Shown here piece after piece: positions 42,209 through 51,566 of a DNA stretch of 64,000 nt. The first letter of the stretch is position 1, and every line of letters starts with the position of its first letter. A program made the translations under genes and the position numbers. This stretch comes from Rhizobium freirei PRF 81 (GTDB lineage Bacteria; Pseudomonadota; Alphaproteobacteria; Rhizobiales; Rhizobiaceae). Location: NCBI RefSeq assembly GCF_000359745.1, contig NZ_AQHN01000095.1:80791-144790 (forward strand), read 5' to 3'. The notes under the pieces are model-generated. The model was not told the DNA's origin. It was given only the letters and a program-made list of their open reading frames with translations, and searched no databases.

Positions 42209-44620
42209 TTAGGCGCGCATCGCCGCGCCGGTGGGATCGTAGGGAGACGCCGAGATCACCACAGCGCGACGCTCCTCGCCGACGATATGGGTGGAAAGCA
42301 AGGTTTCCTCGGCCGCCGCGGCGCGATCGATCATGGCGAGAGCCAGGCTTTTGCCGACGGTGTGGCCGTAACCACCCGACGTCACGAACCCGACGAGCTT
42401 GCCCTGGTGCCAGATCGGCTCGTAGCCGCTGGCATCCGCGTCGGTCGCATCGATTTCCAGCGTCACCAGCACCTGCTCGGAAGCTGCGCCGTCCCGCTCC
42501 TTGCGGGCGGCTTCGGCTCCGATAAAGCCGCGCTTGTCCCAGGCGATGAAGCGGTCGAGCCCTGTTGCGCCGGGCGTATAGCCCTGCGTGAACTCGCGCG
42601 ACCAGATGCCGTAGCTTTTTTCGAGCCGCAGACTGTTGCCGGCAGCGAAGCCGAATTCGGTCAGGCCGTGCTCCGATCCGGCGTCTAGCAATGTCCGTCG
42701 CAGGGTGGCGTGTTCAGCAATGCCGCAGTTGATTTCGTAGCCGAGTTCGCCGGTGATCGAGACGCGGGTGACATGGCAACGCAGTAGCCCCACATCCATC
42801 TTGACGCAGCCCAGCAGCGGCAGCTTCGCCACGTCCTCCTGCACGAGTTTCTGCAAAATATCGCGCGAGCGAGGCCCGGCCAGAGAGAACCCGGAGACGA
42901 CGTCGGAAATATCCCGCAGGACAACACCATCGGCCATGTTGTCTTCGAACCAGCGCATATGCCATTCGCGCAGATAATAGGAACCCATTATCCAGTAGCG
43001 TCCGTCACCCCAATTCAGGAGGGTCAAATCGCCGCGCAGCTTGCCGTCATGGCTGAGCATCGGGGCAAGACGGGCGCGCCCCGCGTTCGGCAGCCGGCTT
43101 GCGAAAATCCGGTCGAGCCAGGCTTCTGCCGCCCGTCCGGAGACTTCGTAGCGCGAAAAGCCGGAAATATCGAGAAGGCCAGCCTTCTCACGCACGGCTT
43201 TGGCCTCCGCGGCAATGATATCGAAGGCATTCGAACGCCGAAGGCTTGGCTTCTCCTTGAACCCTTCCGGCGCGAAATAGAGAGGAACCTCCAGTCCCCA
43301 GTTCGCGCCCCAACGCGCACCGGCCGCCGTCATGCCCTCATAGGCGCCGGGAACTTTCAGAGGACGACCCGCCGGCAGGTGCTCGTTCGGATAGTTCATG
43401 ATGAAACGGCGCGAATAGAACTGGCCGGTCGTCTGCCGAATGAACTCGCGATTGACTGCGAAGTCACCATAACGCGCAATGTCCATGCCGAACACATCGG
43501 CCTGCGGCTGCCCTTCGACCATCCATTCCGCCAGCGACTTGCCGACGCCGCCGCCTTGAAGGAAGCCTGCCATGACGCCACAAGCGACCCAGTAGTTGCG
43601 CAAGCCGCGAACCGGCCCCACCAAAGGATTGCCGTCCGGTGAGAAGGTGAAGGCACCGTTGACCCAGCGCTTGACCCCGGCCGTTTCCAGAACCGGATAG
43701 CGATGGAACGCCAAGGCGAGTTCGTCCATGATGCGATCTGGATCTTCCTGAATGAGCTCGATCCCATAGTCCCAAGGAGCACCGTCCATCTGCCAGTGCT
43801 TATGGTTGATCTCGTAGATGCCAAGCAGCATGCCGTGCTGTTCCTGCCGCATATAGGAGAAGCCATCGAGATCGACGATCGTCGGCATCTCCTTCGTCAG
43901 CGCGGCGATTTCGGGGATAGCCTCGGTCACCAGATAGTGGTGTTCCATGGGCGTAACCGGCAGTTCCAGGCCGACCATCCGGCCAAGCTGCTTTGCCCAA
44001 AGCCCGCCCGCATTCACCACATGCTCGGCAAGGATGGTCCCTTTTTCGGTCTCCATCTGCCATTCCAGCGTGGGGAGCTGCTTCAGCGAAAGCACGCGGT
44101 TGTGCTCGACAATATCGGCGCCGCGGTTCTTGGCGGCGCGGGCATATGCATGCACGACGCCGGAGGGATCGACATAGCCCTCGCGCTCGGATGTCATGCC
44201 TCCGAGAAGGTCGCTTGTGTTCACAAGTGGGCAGAGGTACTTGATCTCGTCGGGCGTTACCAGGCGGCTGTCATCGATGCCCATCGACTGCATCACGCGA
44301 TAACTGCCCTTCAGCCAATCCCAGCGATCGGGATCACGAGCCATCATGATGCCGCCGGTCATGTGCAAACTGATATTGATGCCTGACTCGGCCTCGATTT
44401 CGGACAAAAGGTCGATCGTATAGGCCTGAAGCGCCGAGATGTTGGGATCGGCGTTCAGCGTGTGGATGCCGCCCGCGGCATGCCAGCTCGATCCGGCGGT
44501 GAGGACGCTTCGCTCGATGATTGCGATATCGGTCCAGCCAAGCTTGGTGAGATGATAGGCGACCGAGGCTCCAACGACGCCACCGCCTACGATTACTACG
44601 CGATATCGGGACTTCATCAT
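42209..44620 (-). CDS. GcvT-domain flavoprotein, dimethylglycine dehydrogenase-like
   Basis: An 803-residue fusion. The N-terminal DAO-type FAD domain starts VVIVGGGVVGASVAYHLTKL, and SSWHAAGG supplies His47, the position of the covalent FAD link in dimethylglycine and sarcosine dehydrogenases. The C-terminal half is a folate-binding GcvT domain (FSRYEVSGRAAEAWLD, FSLAGPRSRDILQKL, ITGELGYEIN). With etfBA nearby it should pass electrons to ETF while demethylating dimethylglycine to sarcosine and loading the one-carbon unit onto tetrahydrofolate. Sarcosine as substrate is an alternative. It leads the run into soxBDAG, and a perfect 18-bp palindrome lies 43 bp upstream of its start. Confidence 0.9.
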   Translation of the reverse strand: MMKSRYRVVIVGGGVVGASVAYHLTKLGWTDIAIIERSVLTAGSSWHAAGGIHTLNADPNISALQAYTIDLLSEIEAESGINISLHMTGGIMMARDPDRWDWLKGSYRVMQSMGIDDSRLVTPDEIKYLCPLVNTSDLLGGMTSEREGYVDPSGVVHAYARAAKNRGADIVEHNRVLSLKQLPTLEWQMETEKGTILAEHVVNAGGLWAKQLGRMVGLELPVTPMEHHYLVTEAIPEIAALTKEMPTIVDLDGFSYMRQEQHGMLLGIYEINHKHWQMDGAPWDYGIELIQEDPDRIMDELALAFHRYPVLETAGVKRWVNGAFTFSPDGNPLVGPVRGLRNYWVACGVMAGFLQGGGVGKSLAEWMVEGQPQADVFGMDIARYGDFAVNREFIRQTTGQFYSRRFIMNYPNEHLPAGRPLKVPGAYEGMTAAGARWGANWGLEVPLYFAPEGFKEKPSLRRSNAFDIIAAEAKAVREKAGLLDISGFSRYEVSGRAAEAWLDRIFASRLPNAGRARLAPMLSHDGKLRGDLTLLNWGDGRYWIMGSYYLREWHMRWFEDNMADGVVLRDISDVVSGFSLAGPRSRDILQKLVQEDVAKLPLLGCVKMDVGLLRCHVTRVSITGELGYEINCGIAEHATLRRTLLDAGSEHGLTEFGFAAGNSLRLEKSYGIWSREFTQGYTPGATGLDRFIAWDKRGFIGAEAARKERDGAASEQVLVTLEIDATDADASGYEPIWHQGKLVGFVTSGGYGHTVGKSLALAMIDRAAAAEETLLSTHIVGEERRAVVISASPYDPTGAAMRA

Positions 44621-44662
44621 TCTACCTTTCGCCTGAGTGGACGGTGATTTTAGGCTATCATG

Positions 44663-44680
44663 CTGTACATTAATGTACAG
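44663..44680. promoter_or_regulatory. Perfect 18-bp palindrome, betaine-island operator 1
   Basis: CTGTACATTAATGTACAG is fully symmetrical. Its 16-bp core (44664-44679) is the best copy of the motif TGTWCA-N4-TGYAYA that recurs at 49767, 49785, 51442 and 52312. It lies upstream of the dehydrogenase-sox operon. The local TetR protein is the natural candidate binder. Confidence 0.75.
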
Positions 44681-44794
44681 AGAAATTTTGCAAAAATTCC
44701 CTACTGAAGATAGCTTTCTCGGAACAGGGAACTTTGTGCGATTCCACGGCGCAGCTTCAGCGGGGCCTCTACGATGCTCGCCGCCCCTGCCGCC

Positions 44795-46381
44795 TTATTG
44801 CTCCTCAGAGACGCGCCTCCAGCCACCCCTTTCCATCAATGGGGTGGAATGAATGAGGGTGCGCGTATAGGTCTGATGCGGATTTGTAAAAATGCGCTCG
44901 GCTGGCCCGAATTCGACGATCTCTCCTTGCCGCATGACGGCAACGTCATGGGCGAAACGACGGGTGAGGCCAAGATTGTGCGTGATGAACAGCATGGTCA
45001 GCGGGCGTTCGTCCATCAACCTCAGCAGAAGACGAATGATGCTTTCCTCCACCAGCGGATCCAGTGCCGAGGTGACTTCGTCGCAGATCAATACGTCAGG
45101 TTCGGCCGCCAATGCCCGCGCGATGCATATTCTCTGCTTTTGCCCACCCGACAAAGAGCCCGGCGCGCGATCCAGGAAGTTTTCCGGCAGTTCGACATCG
45201 CGCATGAGCTCACGCAAACGATCCTCGCGCGCCGCGCCTTTCAATCCACCGAACCAACTCAGGGGCCGGCCTACGATGTCGCGGACACTCTGCCGTGGAT
45301 TGAGCGCGAGATCCGGCAGTTGATGGATATATTGCAATCGCCTGCGTGCGTCGAAACTGCGTTTTTCAACACGCCCGGGCAGAGGCTGGCCTTTCAACAT
45401 CATCGCGCCGCCGTGCATGTCCACGAGGCCGGCGATCGTCCGCGCGAGCGTGGTTTTGCCACTGCCCGATTCACCGACCAGGCAGGTGATGTGCCCCGCC
45501 GATAGCTTCAGAGAAATATCCCGCACCGCGGAAAATCCGCCATAGCCCGCCGAAAGCTTGTCGACCTCTATGATAGGCTTCGATTTCTCGGCGTTGGGCA
45601 TTCCGCTCGCTGTCGTCTTATTCGCCACCAAAGCCCGCGTATAGTCCTGTTGCGGAGCCTCGATCACGTCACGAGTGGTGCCGGTTTCGACGATTTTGCC
45701 GTGACGCAGAACCATTAGCCGATCGGCCAGTTGCGAGACGACGGCCAGATCGTGCGAGATGTAGATCGCCCCGCACCCCCGTTCCTTGATCACCTTGCGG
45801 ATCAGCCTGACAACCTCGAGCTGCGTCGTCACGTCCAACGCCGTCGTCGGTTCGTCAAAGATGACCAGCTCGGGCTCGTTGACCAATGCCATGGCGATCA
45901 TGGCTCTTTGAAGTTGGCCGCCGGAAACCTGATGCGGATAGCGCCTGCCGAACCGCTCAGGGTCGGGAAGCTGAAGCTCCCGGAAAAGGTTGACCGCCAA
46001 ACTGCGGCGCTCCTCCTTCGATTTCCCCAGTTCGATTGCGGCAAGCTCCGTGATCTGGTCTTCCAGCCGATAGAAAGGGTTGAAGGCCGCGGCCGCACTT
46101 TGCGCGACATACGATACTTTGCGACGGCGGACCGTTTCCAGGGCGGGCTGCGCCAGATCGAAAAGAGAGTTTCCCACGAGCGTCACACTGCCCGATACCC
46201 TTTGACAGCCGGCGCGCAGCAATCCGATCGTGGCCATGGCGACCGTGCTCTTGCCCGCTCCGGATTCGCCGATGATCCCGAATATCTCCCCCGGATGAAC
46301 CTCGAAGCCGACATCCCTAATGATGGTCGAATTTCTGGCGTCAATGCTGAGATTATCGATACGAAGCACAGGTTCCATCAT
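44795..46381 (-). CDS. Fused dipeptide/oligopeptide ABC ATPase (DppD-DppF in one chain)
   Basis: A 528-residue protein with two complete ABC domains. Domain 1 has Walker A GESGAGKST near residue 36 and signature SGGQLQRAMIAMALV; domain 2 has GESGSGKTT near residue 300 and SLSGGQKQRICIARAL. Together they energise the two permeases encoded at 46381-48179. In most systems DppD and DppF are separate. It is the last gene of the importer operon, and its start overlaps the upstream permease stop by one base. Confidence 0.94.
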   Translation of the reverse strand: MMEPVLRIDNLSIDARNSTIIRDVGFEVHPGEIFGIIGESGAGKSTVAMATIGLLRAGCQRVSGSVTLVGNSLFDLAQPALETVRRRKVSYVAQSAAAAFNPFYRLEDQITELAAIELGKSKEERRSLAVNLFRELQLPDPERFGRRYPHQVSGGQLQRAMIAMALVNEPELVIFDEPTTALDVTTQLEVVRLIRKVIKERGCGAIYISHDLAVVSQLADRLMVLRHGKIVETGTTRDVIEAPQQDYTRALVANKTTASGMPNAEKSKPIIEVDKLSAGYGGFSAVRDISLKLSAGHITCLVGESGSGKTTLARTIAGLVDMHGGAMMLKGQPLPGRVEKRSFDARRRLQYIHQLPDLALNPRQSVRDIVGRPLSWFGGLKGAAREDRLRELMRDVELPENFLDRAPGSLSGGQKQRICIARALAAEPDVLICDEVTSALDPLVEESIIRLLLRLMDERPLTMLFITHNLGLTRRFAHDVAVMRQGEIVEFGPAERIFTNPHQTYTRTLIHSTPLMERGGWRRVSEEQ

Positions 46382-47187
46382 CAGCCAAGCTCCGCTCGAA
46401 CCGAGTATTTGTGGATGAACCAGTCAACAATACCGTTGACGGAAAGCGTGATGAGGGCGATGCAGACGGCGGGAGCCAGCGGCGAAAGCTGCCCAACAGA
46501 GATCGCCAGCGCGTTTTCACGAACGAGACCGCCAAGATCCGCCGCCGGCGGCTGCACGCCGACACCGAGAAAGCTCAGACCGCTGATAAAGAGCACGGCA
46601 TAAGAAATACGGATGCCGAACTCGGCGATCAGGGTGGGAGCGGCATTCGGTAGTATCTCCCGGAACAGATACCAGCCAAGCCCTTCGCCCCGAAGACGCG
46701 CCACCTCGACATAATCCATTGCCACGACGTCGCCAGCTACGGGACGGATCACCCGGTAGAACAGCGTCGCTTCGAGCACGGCCATCGTGACCACCAGCGT
46801 CACCAGATTGACGCCTGCGACGGCCAGGACGACGAGTGCAAAGATGATCTGCGGGACCGACATGATCGCGTCGATCATCCGGCCCAATATCAGGTCGGTC
46901 CAACCGCGCCGGAAGGCACTTATGAAAGCAAGGACAACGCCCGTGGTTGCGGCGAGAACGGACACCAGAAGCGCTATGCCGATCGTGTAGCGCAAGCCGT
47001 AGAGGATGCGGGAGAGCATGTCCCGGCCAAGAGAGTCCGCCCCGAGAAGCCCGCCTTCCCCAGGCATTGCATAGGGCATGTGGACCGGATCGTTTGCCGC
47101 ATAGGGTGCAAGCCAGGGCGCGAACAGCGCGGCCAGCACGAGAAGCCCGAAGCAAGCAAGGGATAAATGGAAGCCGGTGTTTCGCAT
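46381..47187 (-). CDS. Peptide-type ABC permease, DppC/OppC-like
   Basis: A 268-residue inner-membrane permease. A basic start (MRNTGFHLSL) is followed by a first membrane helix and then the DppC landmarks GADSLGRDMLSRILYGLR and EVARLRGEGLGWYLFREILP, the docking loop. The start at 47187 touches the DppB stop (TGATG). The longer upstream frame overlaps dppB and is unlikely. Confidence 0.92.
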   Translation of the reverse strand: MRNTGFHLSLACFGLLVLAALFAPWLAPYAANDPVHMPYAMPGEGGLLGADSLGRDMLSRILYGLRYTIGIALLVSVLAATTGVVLAFISAFRRGWTDLILGRMIDAIMSVPQIIFALVVLAVAGVNLVTLVVTMAVLEATLFYRVIRPVAGDVVAMDYVEVARLRGEGLGWYLFREILPNAAPTLIAEFGIRISYAVLFISGLSFLGVGVQPPAADLGGLVRENALAISVGQLSPLAPAVCIALITLSVNGIVDWFIHKYSVRAELG

Positions 47188-48179
47188 CAGGATGCCCCTC
47201 TGGCCGGAACGCGCTGACGCGGATTGGCGAGCAATGCGAGGAAATCGGCCAGAAAATTCATGGTGACGAAGATCGCCGCGAACAGGAGGCCGCAAGCCTG
47301 CACCACCGTCAGATCCCGATATGCGACGGAATCGACCATCAGCTTGCCGAGGCCGGGATAGGAAAAGACGATTTCGATCACGACGACATCGATGATCAGA
47401 TAAGCCACGGTCAAAATGGTGATCGACAGGATCGGCGAGAGGGCGTTCGGCAGGGCATGGCGCAGAATGATCCTCGACCGCGGGATGCCCTTGATCTCAG
47501 CCATCAGAATATAGTCCGAGGCGAGGACTGCCAAAATGGCGGTGCGCGTCAGTTTCATGGTGTGAGCCTGTCCGATGACGACAAGCGAAACGACCGGCAG
47601 CACCAGGATCGGCACCCAGGCTGCGGCTCCGCGGTAAAACGGCGCCACCGACATCGGCGGGAACAACCCAAGCCGAACGGCAAACACATAGATGAGGATG
47701 TAGCCGACCAGAAAGGCAGGCATTGCGAGAAAGAGCATGGACGTAAAGCCAAGCAGACGGTCGAACCACCGGTCTTGCCAGATCGCCGCCAGAATCCCGC
47801 CACCGATCGCGATCGGCAGCAGGAATAGGGCTCCCGCCGCCGCCAATATCAGCGAGTTCGCCAGGCGCGGCAAAAGAACTTCCGCCACCGGTCGACCGGA
47901 TGCGAGCGACGTACCGAAATCGCCATGCAACGCGCTCAGCAGCCAAAGAAAGTAGCGCTGGACCAGGGGTTGATCGAGCCCGAAATCCCGACGCAATGCC
48001 TCGATCGCGGCGGGAGTTGCGTTCTGCCCGAGCAGCGCGCTGGCGGCGTCCCCCGGTAGCAGCGCTGTTCCGACGAAGATCAGCGCTGTAATCAAGATCA
48101 ATGAGACGATACCTGACACCAGGCGCGAAACGACGAAGTCTCGCACCGGCGTCGACCGACGGCGCCAGAACCCAGACAT
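47187..48179 (-). CDS. Peptide-type ABC permease, DppB/OppB-like
   Basis: A 330-residue permease. After MSGFWRRRSTPVRDFVVSRL come the DppB landmarks LLPGDAASALLGQNATP (the usual GDP-like motif), LRRDFGLDQPLVQRYFLWL and the docking region SRIILRHALPNALSPI. The ATG at 48179 is four bases after the binding-protein stop; a longer in-frame start overlaps that gene. Pairs with the DppC-like permease. Confidence 0.92.
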   Translation of the reverse strand: MSGFWRRRSTPVRDFVVSRLVSGIVSLILITALIFVGTALLPGDAASALLGQNATPAAIEALRRDFGLDQPLVQRYFLWLLSALHGDFGTSLASGRPVAEVLLPRLANSLILAAAGALFLLPIAIGGGILAAIWQDRWFDRLLGFTSMLFLAMPAFLVGYILIYVFAVRLGLFPPMSVAPFYRGAAAWVPILVLPVVSLVVIGQAHTMKLTRTAILAVLASDYILMAEIKGIPRSRIILRHALPNALSPILSITILTVAYLIIDVVVIEIVFSYPGLGKLMVDSVAYRDLTVVQACGLLFAAIFVTMNFLADFLALLANPRQRVPARGAS

Positions 48180-48183
48180 GGCG

Positions 48184-49722
48184 CTAACCGAACCAGACCT
48201 GTTCGGCGCAACGATAGTTGGCGCAGGGCTGGGTCCCGGGCACATAGCCCTTGAGCTCATTGGTGACGCCTTCGATCACGTCACCGAAGACTGGAATGAT
48301 GACACCGCCATCCGAAGACAAGATGGACTGCGCCTTTGTATAGAATTCGAGACGACGCTTTTCGTCCGCTTCGACGCGAGCGGCGGCAATGGCGGCATCG
48401 AATGCCGGATTTGCCCAATGCGTATCGTTGCCCGGCGAACTGCTGGAATAAGCCGTGGTGAGGATCATGTCGGCCGTCGGCCGCGAGCCCCATACGGTCG
48501 CATGGAAGGGCGCTTTGCCCCACACGTTCGACCAATATCCGTCCGCCGGCTCTCGCACGACCTCGATCTGAATTCCGGCACGCGCGGCATGCTCACGGAA
48601 CAATACGGCCATGTCGACGGCCGGTGCCGTCGCTGCATCCGACGTGCTGAGCCGCAATGGTCCGGAATGGCCGGACTTCTTGTAGAGGGCCGCGGCCTGC
48701 TCGGGATCATAGGCATTTTGTTTGATATCGGCGGCGAAGAGCGGATCGTTTGGCGGGATCGGCGTGTCGTTCCCGATCCGCCCCATGCCGCCATATATTC
48801 TTGCCAGGACGTCCTTGCGGTCGATTGCCAGCTTCAGCGCCAAACGCAGGTTTGGATTGTTGAACGGCTCGATATCGGCACGCATGTTGAAGCCGACGAA
48901 CTGCGAGGCGCGAAGGCTCACCAACGACTTGCCGGGCAGCGCTTTCAGAAGCATTGCCGTACGCGTATCGAGGCCACTTGCAATCTGGATCTGGCCGCTT
49001 TGGAAGGCGCTCGCCCGCGCTGCCGGATCATTCGCCGCCAGTATGATGACCCGGTCGACCCAGGCGGCGTCCTTCTTGAAATAGCCCTCGTGCCGGACCG
49101 CTTCGATCGCTTCTCCCGGTGCAAAGCGGGTGACTTTGTAGGGGCCTGTACCGACGCCGTCGAAGGTGGTCGTTCCCTCGGGCACGATGCACAACGGATA
49201 GTTCGACACCATTGCCGGGAAGAAATAATTTCCCTCGGTCAGCTGGACGACCACCCGGGTCGGGCTTTCCGCTGATATCGAGGCGATAGCCGCCGCAATC
49301 GAACGCGAATTCGAACGGGAGTTCTCGGCATTGTGGATCTTGAGCGAATAGATGACGTCGTTCGCGGTGACGGGATGTCCGTTATGGAAGGTTGCCCCTT
49401 CAACAAGGTCGAACACCCAACGCTTGCCGCCATCACTGCCCTCCCACGACTTTGCCAGACCGGGCCGGAGTTCGTTGGCTGGGCCGTGGGCCTCCACCAG
49501 CGTGTTGAAGATCGTCCCGGAGACGACCGCCCAGTAAGGAGAGTTGAAACTCCGCGGGTCGAAGGTATCGCCGGTCGAGGCACCTTCTACCCCGATGGCC
49601 AGCGTACCGCCGCGCTTTGGTGCGGACTGGGCTAGGCCCATGCCGGGCACTGCCGAGACTACGCCGAGCGCTCCGGCAGCCTGTAGAAAACGCCGACGAG
49701 AAAGATTGCTCCAGTATGTCAT
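48184..49722 (-). CDS. Family 5 (DppA/OppA-like) binding protein with Tat signal
   Basis: A 512-residue periplasmic binding protein. The N-terminus (LSRRRFLQAAGALG) is a twin-arginine signal, cleaved after LAQSA near residue 33. Family 5 hallmarks follow: GTLAIGVEGASTGDTFDP, LAKSWEGSDGGKRWVFDLVE and VIYSLKIHNA. GAGGGAAG precedes the ATG at 49722. Family 5 proteins bind peptides, nickel, opines or other small compounds; in a betaine island the ligand may be a betaine conjugate or a peptide of N-methylated amino acids. Two copies of the island motif lie just upstream. Confidence 0.9.
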   Translation of the reverse strand: MTYWSNLSRRRFLQAAGALGVVSAVPGMGLAQSAPKRGGTLAIGVEGASTGDTFDPRSFNSPYWAVVSGTIFNTLVEAHGPANELRPGLAKSWEGSDGGKRWVFDLVEGATFHNGHPVTANDVIYSLKIHNAENSRSNSRSIAAAIASISAESPTRVVVQLTEGNYFFPAMVSNYPLCIVPEGTTTFDGVGTGPYKVTRFAPGEAIEAVRHEGYFKKDAAWVDRVIILAANDPAARASAFQSGQIQIASGLDTRTAMLLKALPGKSLVSLRASQFVGFNMRADIEPFNNPNLRLALKLAIDRKDVLARIYGGMGRIGNDTPIPPNDPLFAADIKQNAYDPEQAAALYKKSGHSGPLRLSTSDAATAPAVDMAVLFREHAARAGIQIEVVREPADGYWSNVWGKAPFHATVWGSRPTADMILTTAYSSSSPGNDTHWANPAFDAAIAAARVEADEKRRLEFYTKAQSILSSDGGVIIPVFGDVIEGVTNELKGYVPGTQPCANYRCAEQVWFG

Positions 49723-49766
49723 CACTTGCTTCCCTCTGTTGGTCGATGCTCTCCGGCATCTCATCA

Positions 49767-49782
49767 TGTACAGTAATGCACA
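49767..49782. promoter_or_regulatory. Betaine-island operator 2
   Basis: TGTACAGTAATGCACA matches the 16-bp core at 44664-44679 except at two positions. It lies 45 bp upstream of the family 5 binding-protein start. Confidence 0.6.
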
Positions 49783-49784
49783 TA

Positions 49785-49800
49785 TGTTCACTTGTGTATA
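49785..49800. promoter_or_regulatory. Betaine-island operator 3
   Basis: TGTTCACTTGTGTATA is a weaker copy of the motif, two bases from operator 2. Paired sites in front of the importer operon would allow cooperative binding; this is inferred from the tandem position. Confidence 0.5.
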
Positions 49801-49865
49801 GAGAATTTTTGAATGCGGTCACCCGTCGCAGGACCATTACGTCCTCCGCGATCCTCTCCTCACGA

Positions 49866-51404
49866 TTACTCTTCAGGCATTGCTCCGCCCGCTTCGGTTC
49901 CCTTGGAAACGAAGGCTTCGAGCCGTTCTGACACGCCATGGCAGGTGCTAGGCGCCTGAAATTCTTCCAGTATCTTCTTCCAGATGGCTGTAGCGCGTTG
50001 GTCCGCAGTCAGCGCGCCGGCCTCGCTCCACGCCCCGAAGTTCGAAAGATCGGCAACGAGCGGGCGGTAAAATGCGGTCCTGTAGCGCTCCGTCGTATGG
50101 GGTGTGGCAAAGAAGTGCCCGCCCGGCGAAACCGCCGCAACCGCATCGAAGCCGAGCGCATCATCGTCGGCGGGATCGGATTTGCAGAGTTCCGCCATGG
50201 TCTGCAGGGACTCAATATCGAGGATGAACTTCTCGTAGCCGAGCGAAAGCCCGCCCTCCAGCCAGCCCGCGGCGTGAACGGTCACCGTTGCACCGCCGAG
50301 TGCTGCGCCCCAAAGGGCCATGATCGTCTCGCTGGCACCTTGCGCATCCGCGGTATTTGACGCCGCGCCCGTCGCGGAGCGCCATGGCATTCCGATGTAC
50401 CGCGCAAGCTGACCAGACCCGATGCACGCTCGGATATGCTCCGGCGTGCCAAATGCCGGGGAGCCGGACTTCATGTCGACGTTCGACAGGAACCCGCCAT
50501 AGGACACGGGAGCGCCGGGGCGCGTCATCTGCGCAAGCGTGATCCCGGCGAGCGCCTCTGCGTGCTGCAACATCAGAGCGCCGGATACGGTCACCGGCGC
50601 CATCGCGCCCGCCAGGCAAAACGGCGTGATGATCGACATCTGCCCGGCGCGTGCGAAATCGATGATCCCGCGCGACATGGAGACGTCCAATTGCCTTGGC
50701 GAGTTCGAATTGATGACCGTGGTGGCCCAGACCCCGTTGCTGAACTCGGCCTCATCGAGGCCCAACGCCAGTCTGATCATTTCGAAGCTTTCTTCGACTT
50801 GCCGGCGCCCGCGCGAATAGACGAACAGCGGCTTGTCGCAATTTTCCAACTGGCCGCGCATCATCGCATAGTGGCGAAACTGGATCGGGACATCCTGTGG
50901 TTCGACCGACGGGCCATGCATGTGAATGACATCGAAACTCTGCTGCAGGCGCAGCGTCTCCAGATAGCCCTCAAGATTGCCCGGACGACGGCCACGCTCC
51001 CGATCATAGGCATTGGGACAGCCCGCCCCCGCCATGAAGAGCATCGAGCCAAGCTGATAATCCTGCTCCCGCATAGGACTGGCGGCCCTAAGCCTGATCG
51101 ACCTGGGAGCACGCTTCAACGCCTCTTCCACGAGATCGCGGCCGATCCGGACCATATGCGTCTCTTCATCCACCAGAGCGCCGGCGTTACGGAGAATTTG
51201 GCGCGCCTCGTCGAGCAAGATGCGGATCCCCAATTCCTCGAGAATCCGAAGCGCCCCTTGGTGGATCGCCGCGATGCGATCTTCCGTATAGGCCTCCTGC
51301 GGCGTGAAGGGATTGCGAAGTTTGATGTAATTGGATCCGCCCGCTGACGGAGCCGTCGCGGCTCGCCGGCTTCTTCCACGTCGAGCAATCTGCCGTTCTT
51401 CCAT
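49866..51404 (-). CDS. MttB-family (non-pyrrolysine) methyltransferase
   Basis: A 512-residue TIM-barrel protein of the trimethylamine methyltransferase MttB superfamily. It has the family opening (IAAIHQGALRILEELGI), the GAGCPNAYDRERGRR core and LAGAMAPVTVSGALMLQHAE. There is no in-frame amber codon, so it lacks pyrrolysine and belongs with the betaine and carnitine demethylases (MtgB, MtpB type). Those need a corrinoid protein and a methyl-tetrahydrofolate transferase; neither is in this window. The start is supported by GGGAGG. It is divergent from the TetR gene, with a motif copy between them. Confidence 0.88.
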   Translation of the reverse strand: MEERQIARRGRSRRAATAPSAGGSNYIKLRNPFTPQEAYTEDRIAAIHQGALRILEELGIRILLDEARQILRNAGALVDEETHMVRIGRDLVEEALKRAPRSIRLRAASPMREQDYQLGSMLFMAGAGCPNAYDRERGRRPGNLEGYLETLRLQQSFDVIHMHGPSVEPQDVPIQFRHYAMMRGQLENCDKPLFVYSRGRRQVEESFEMIRLALGLDEAEFSNGVWATTVINSNSPRQLDVSMSRGIIDFARAGQMSIITPFCLAGAMAPVTVSGALMLQHAEALAGITLAQMTRPGAPVSYGGFLSNVDMKSGSPAFGTPEHIRACIGSGQLARYIGMPWRSATGAASNTADAQGASETIMALWGAALGGATVTVHAAGWLEGGLSLGYEKFILDIESLQTMAELCKSDPADDDALGFDAVAAVSPGGHFFATPHTTERYRTAFYRPLVADLSNFGAWSEAGALTADQRATAIWKKILEEFQAPSTCHGVSERLEAFVSKGTEAGGAMPEE

Positions 51405-51441
51405 GTGTCACCTCCCAGTCAGCTCGGGCATGATAGCGCGT

Positions 51442-51457
51442 TGTTCACAGATGTACA
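51442..51457. promoter_or_regulatory. Betaine-island operator 4
   Basis: TGTTCACAGATGTACA lies in the 162-bp space between the divergent MttB-like gene (start 51404) and the TetR gene (start 51567). This position is typical for an autoregulated TetR operator. Confidence 0.65.
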
Positions 51458-51566
51458 GAAAGATTGCGGCGTTCTCTTGCTCTCAATGGCATATTTCGCG
51501 CAAATCCTTGTTATTTGCCCCATTTCTCCGTTATGTAGAGACCAAAGCAGGAAGAAGGCGCCCGAA

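Noticed and set aside
49866..51404. Pyrrolysine codon in the MttB-like gene
   Set aside because: The frame is complete without any internal TAG.
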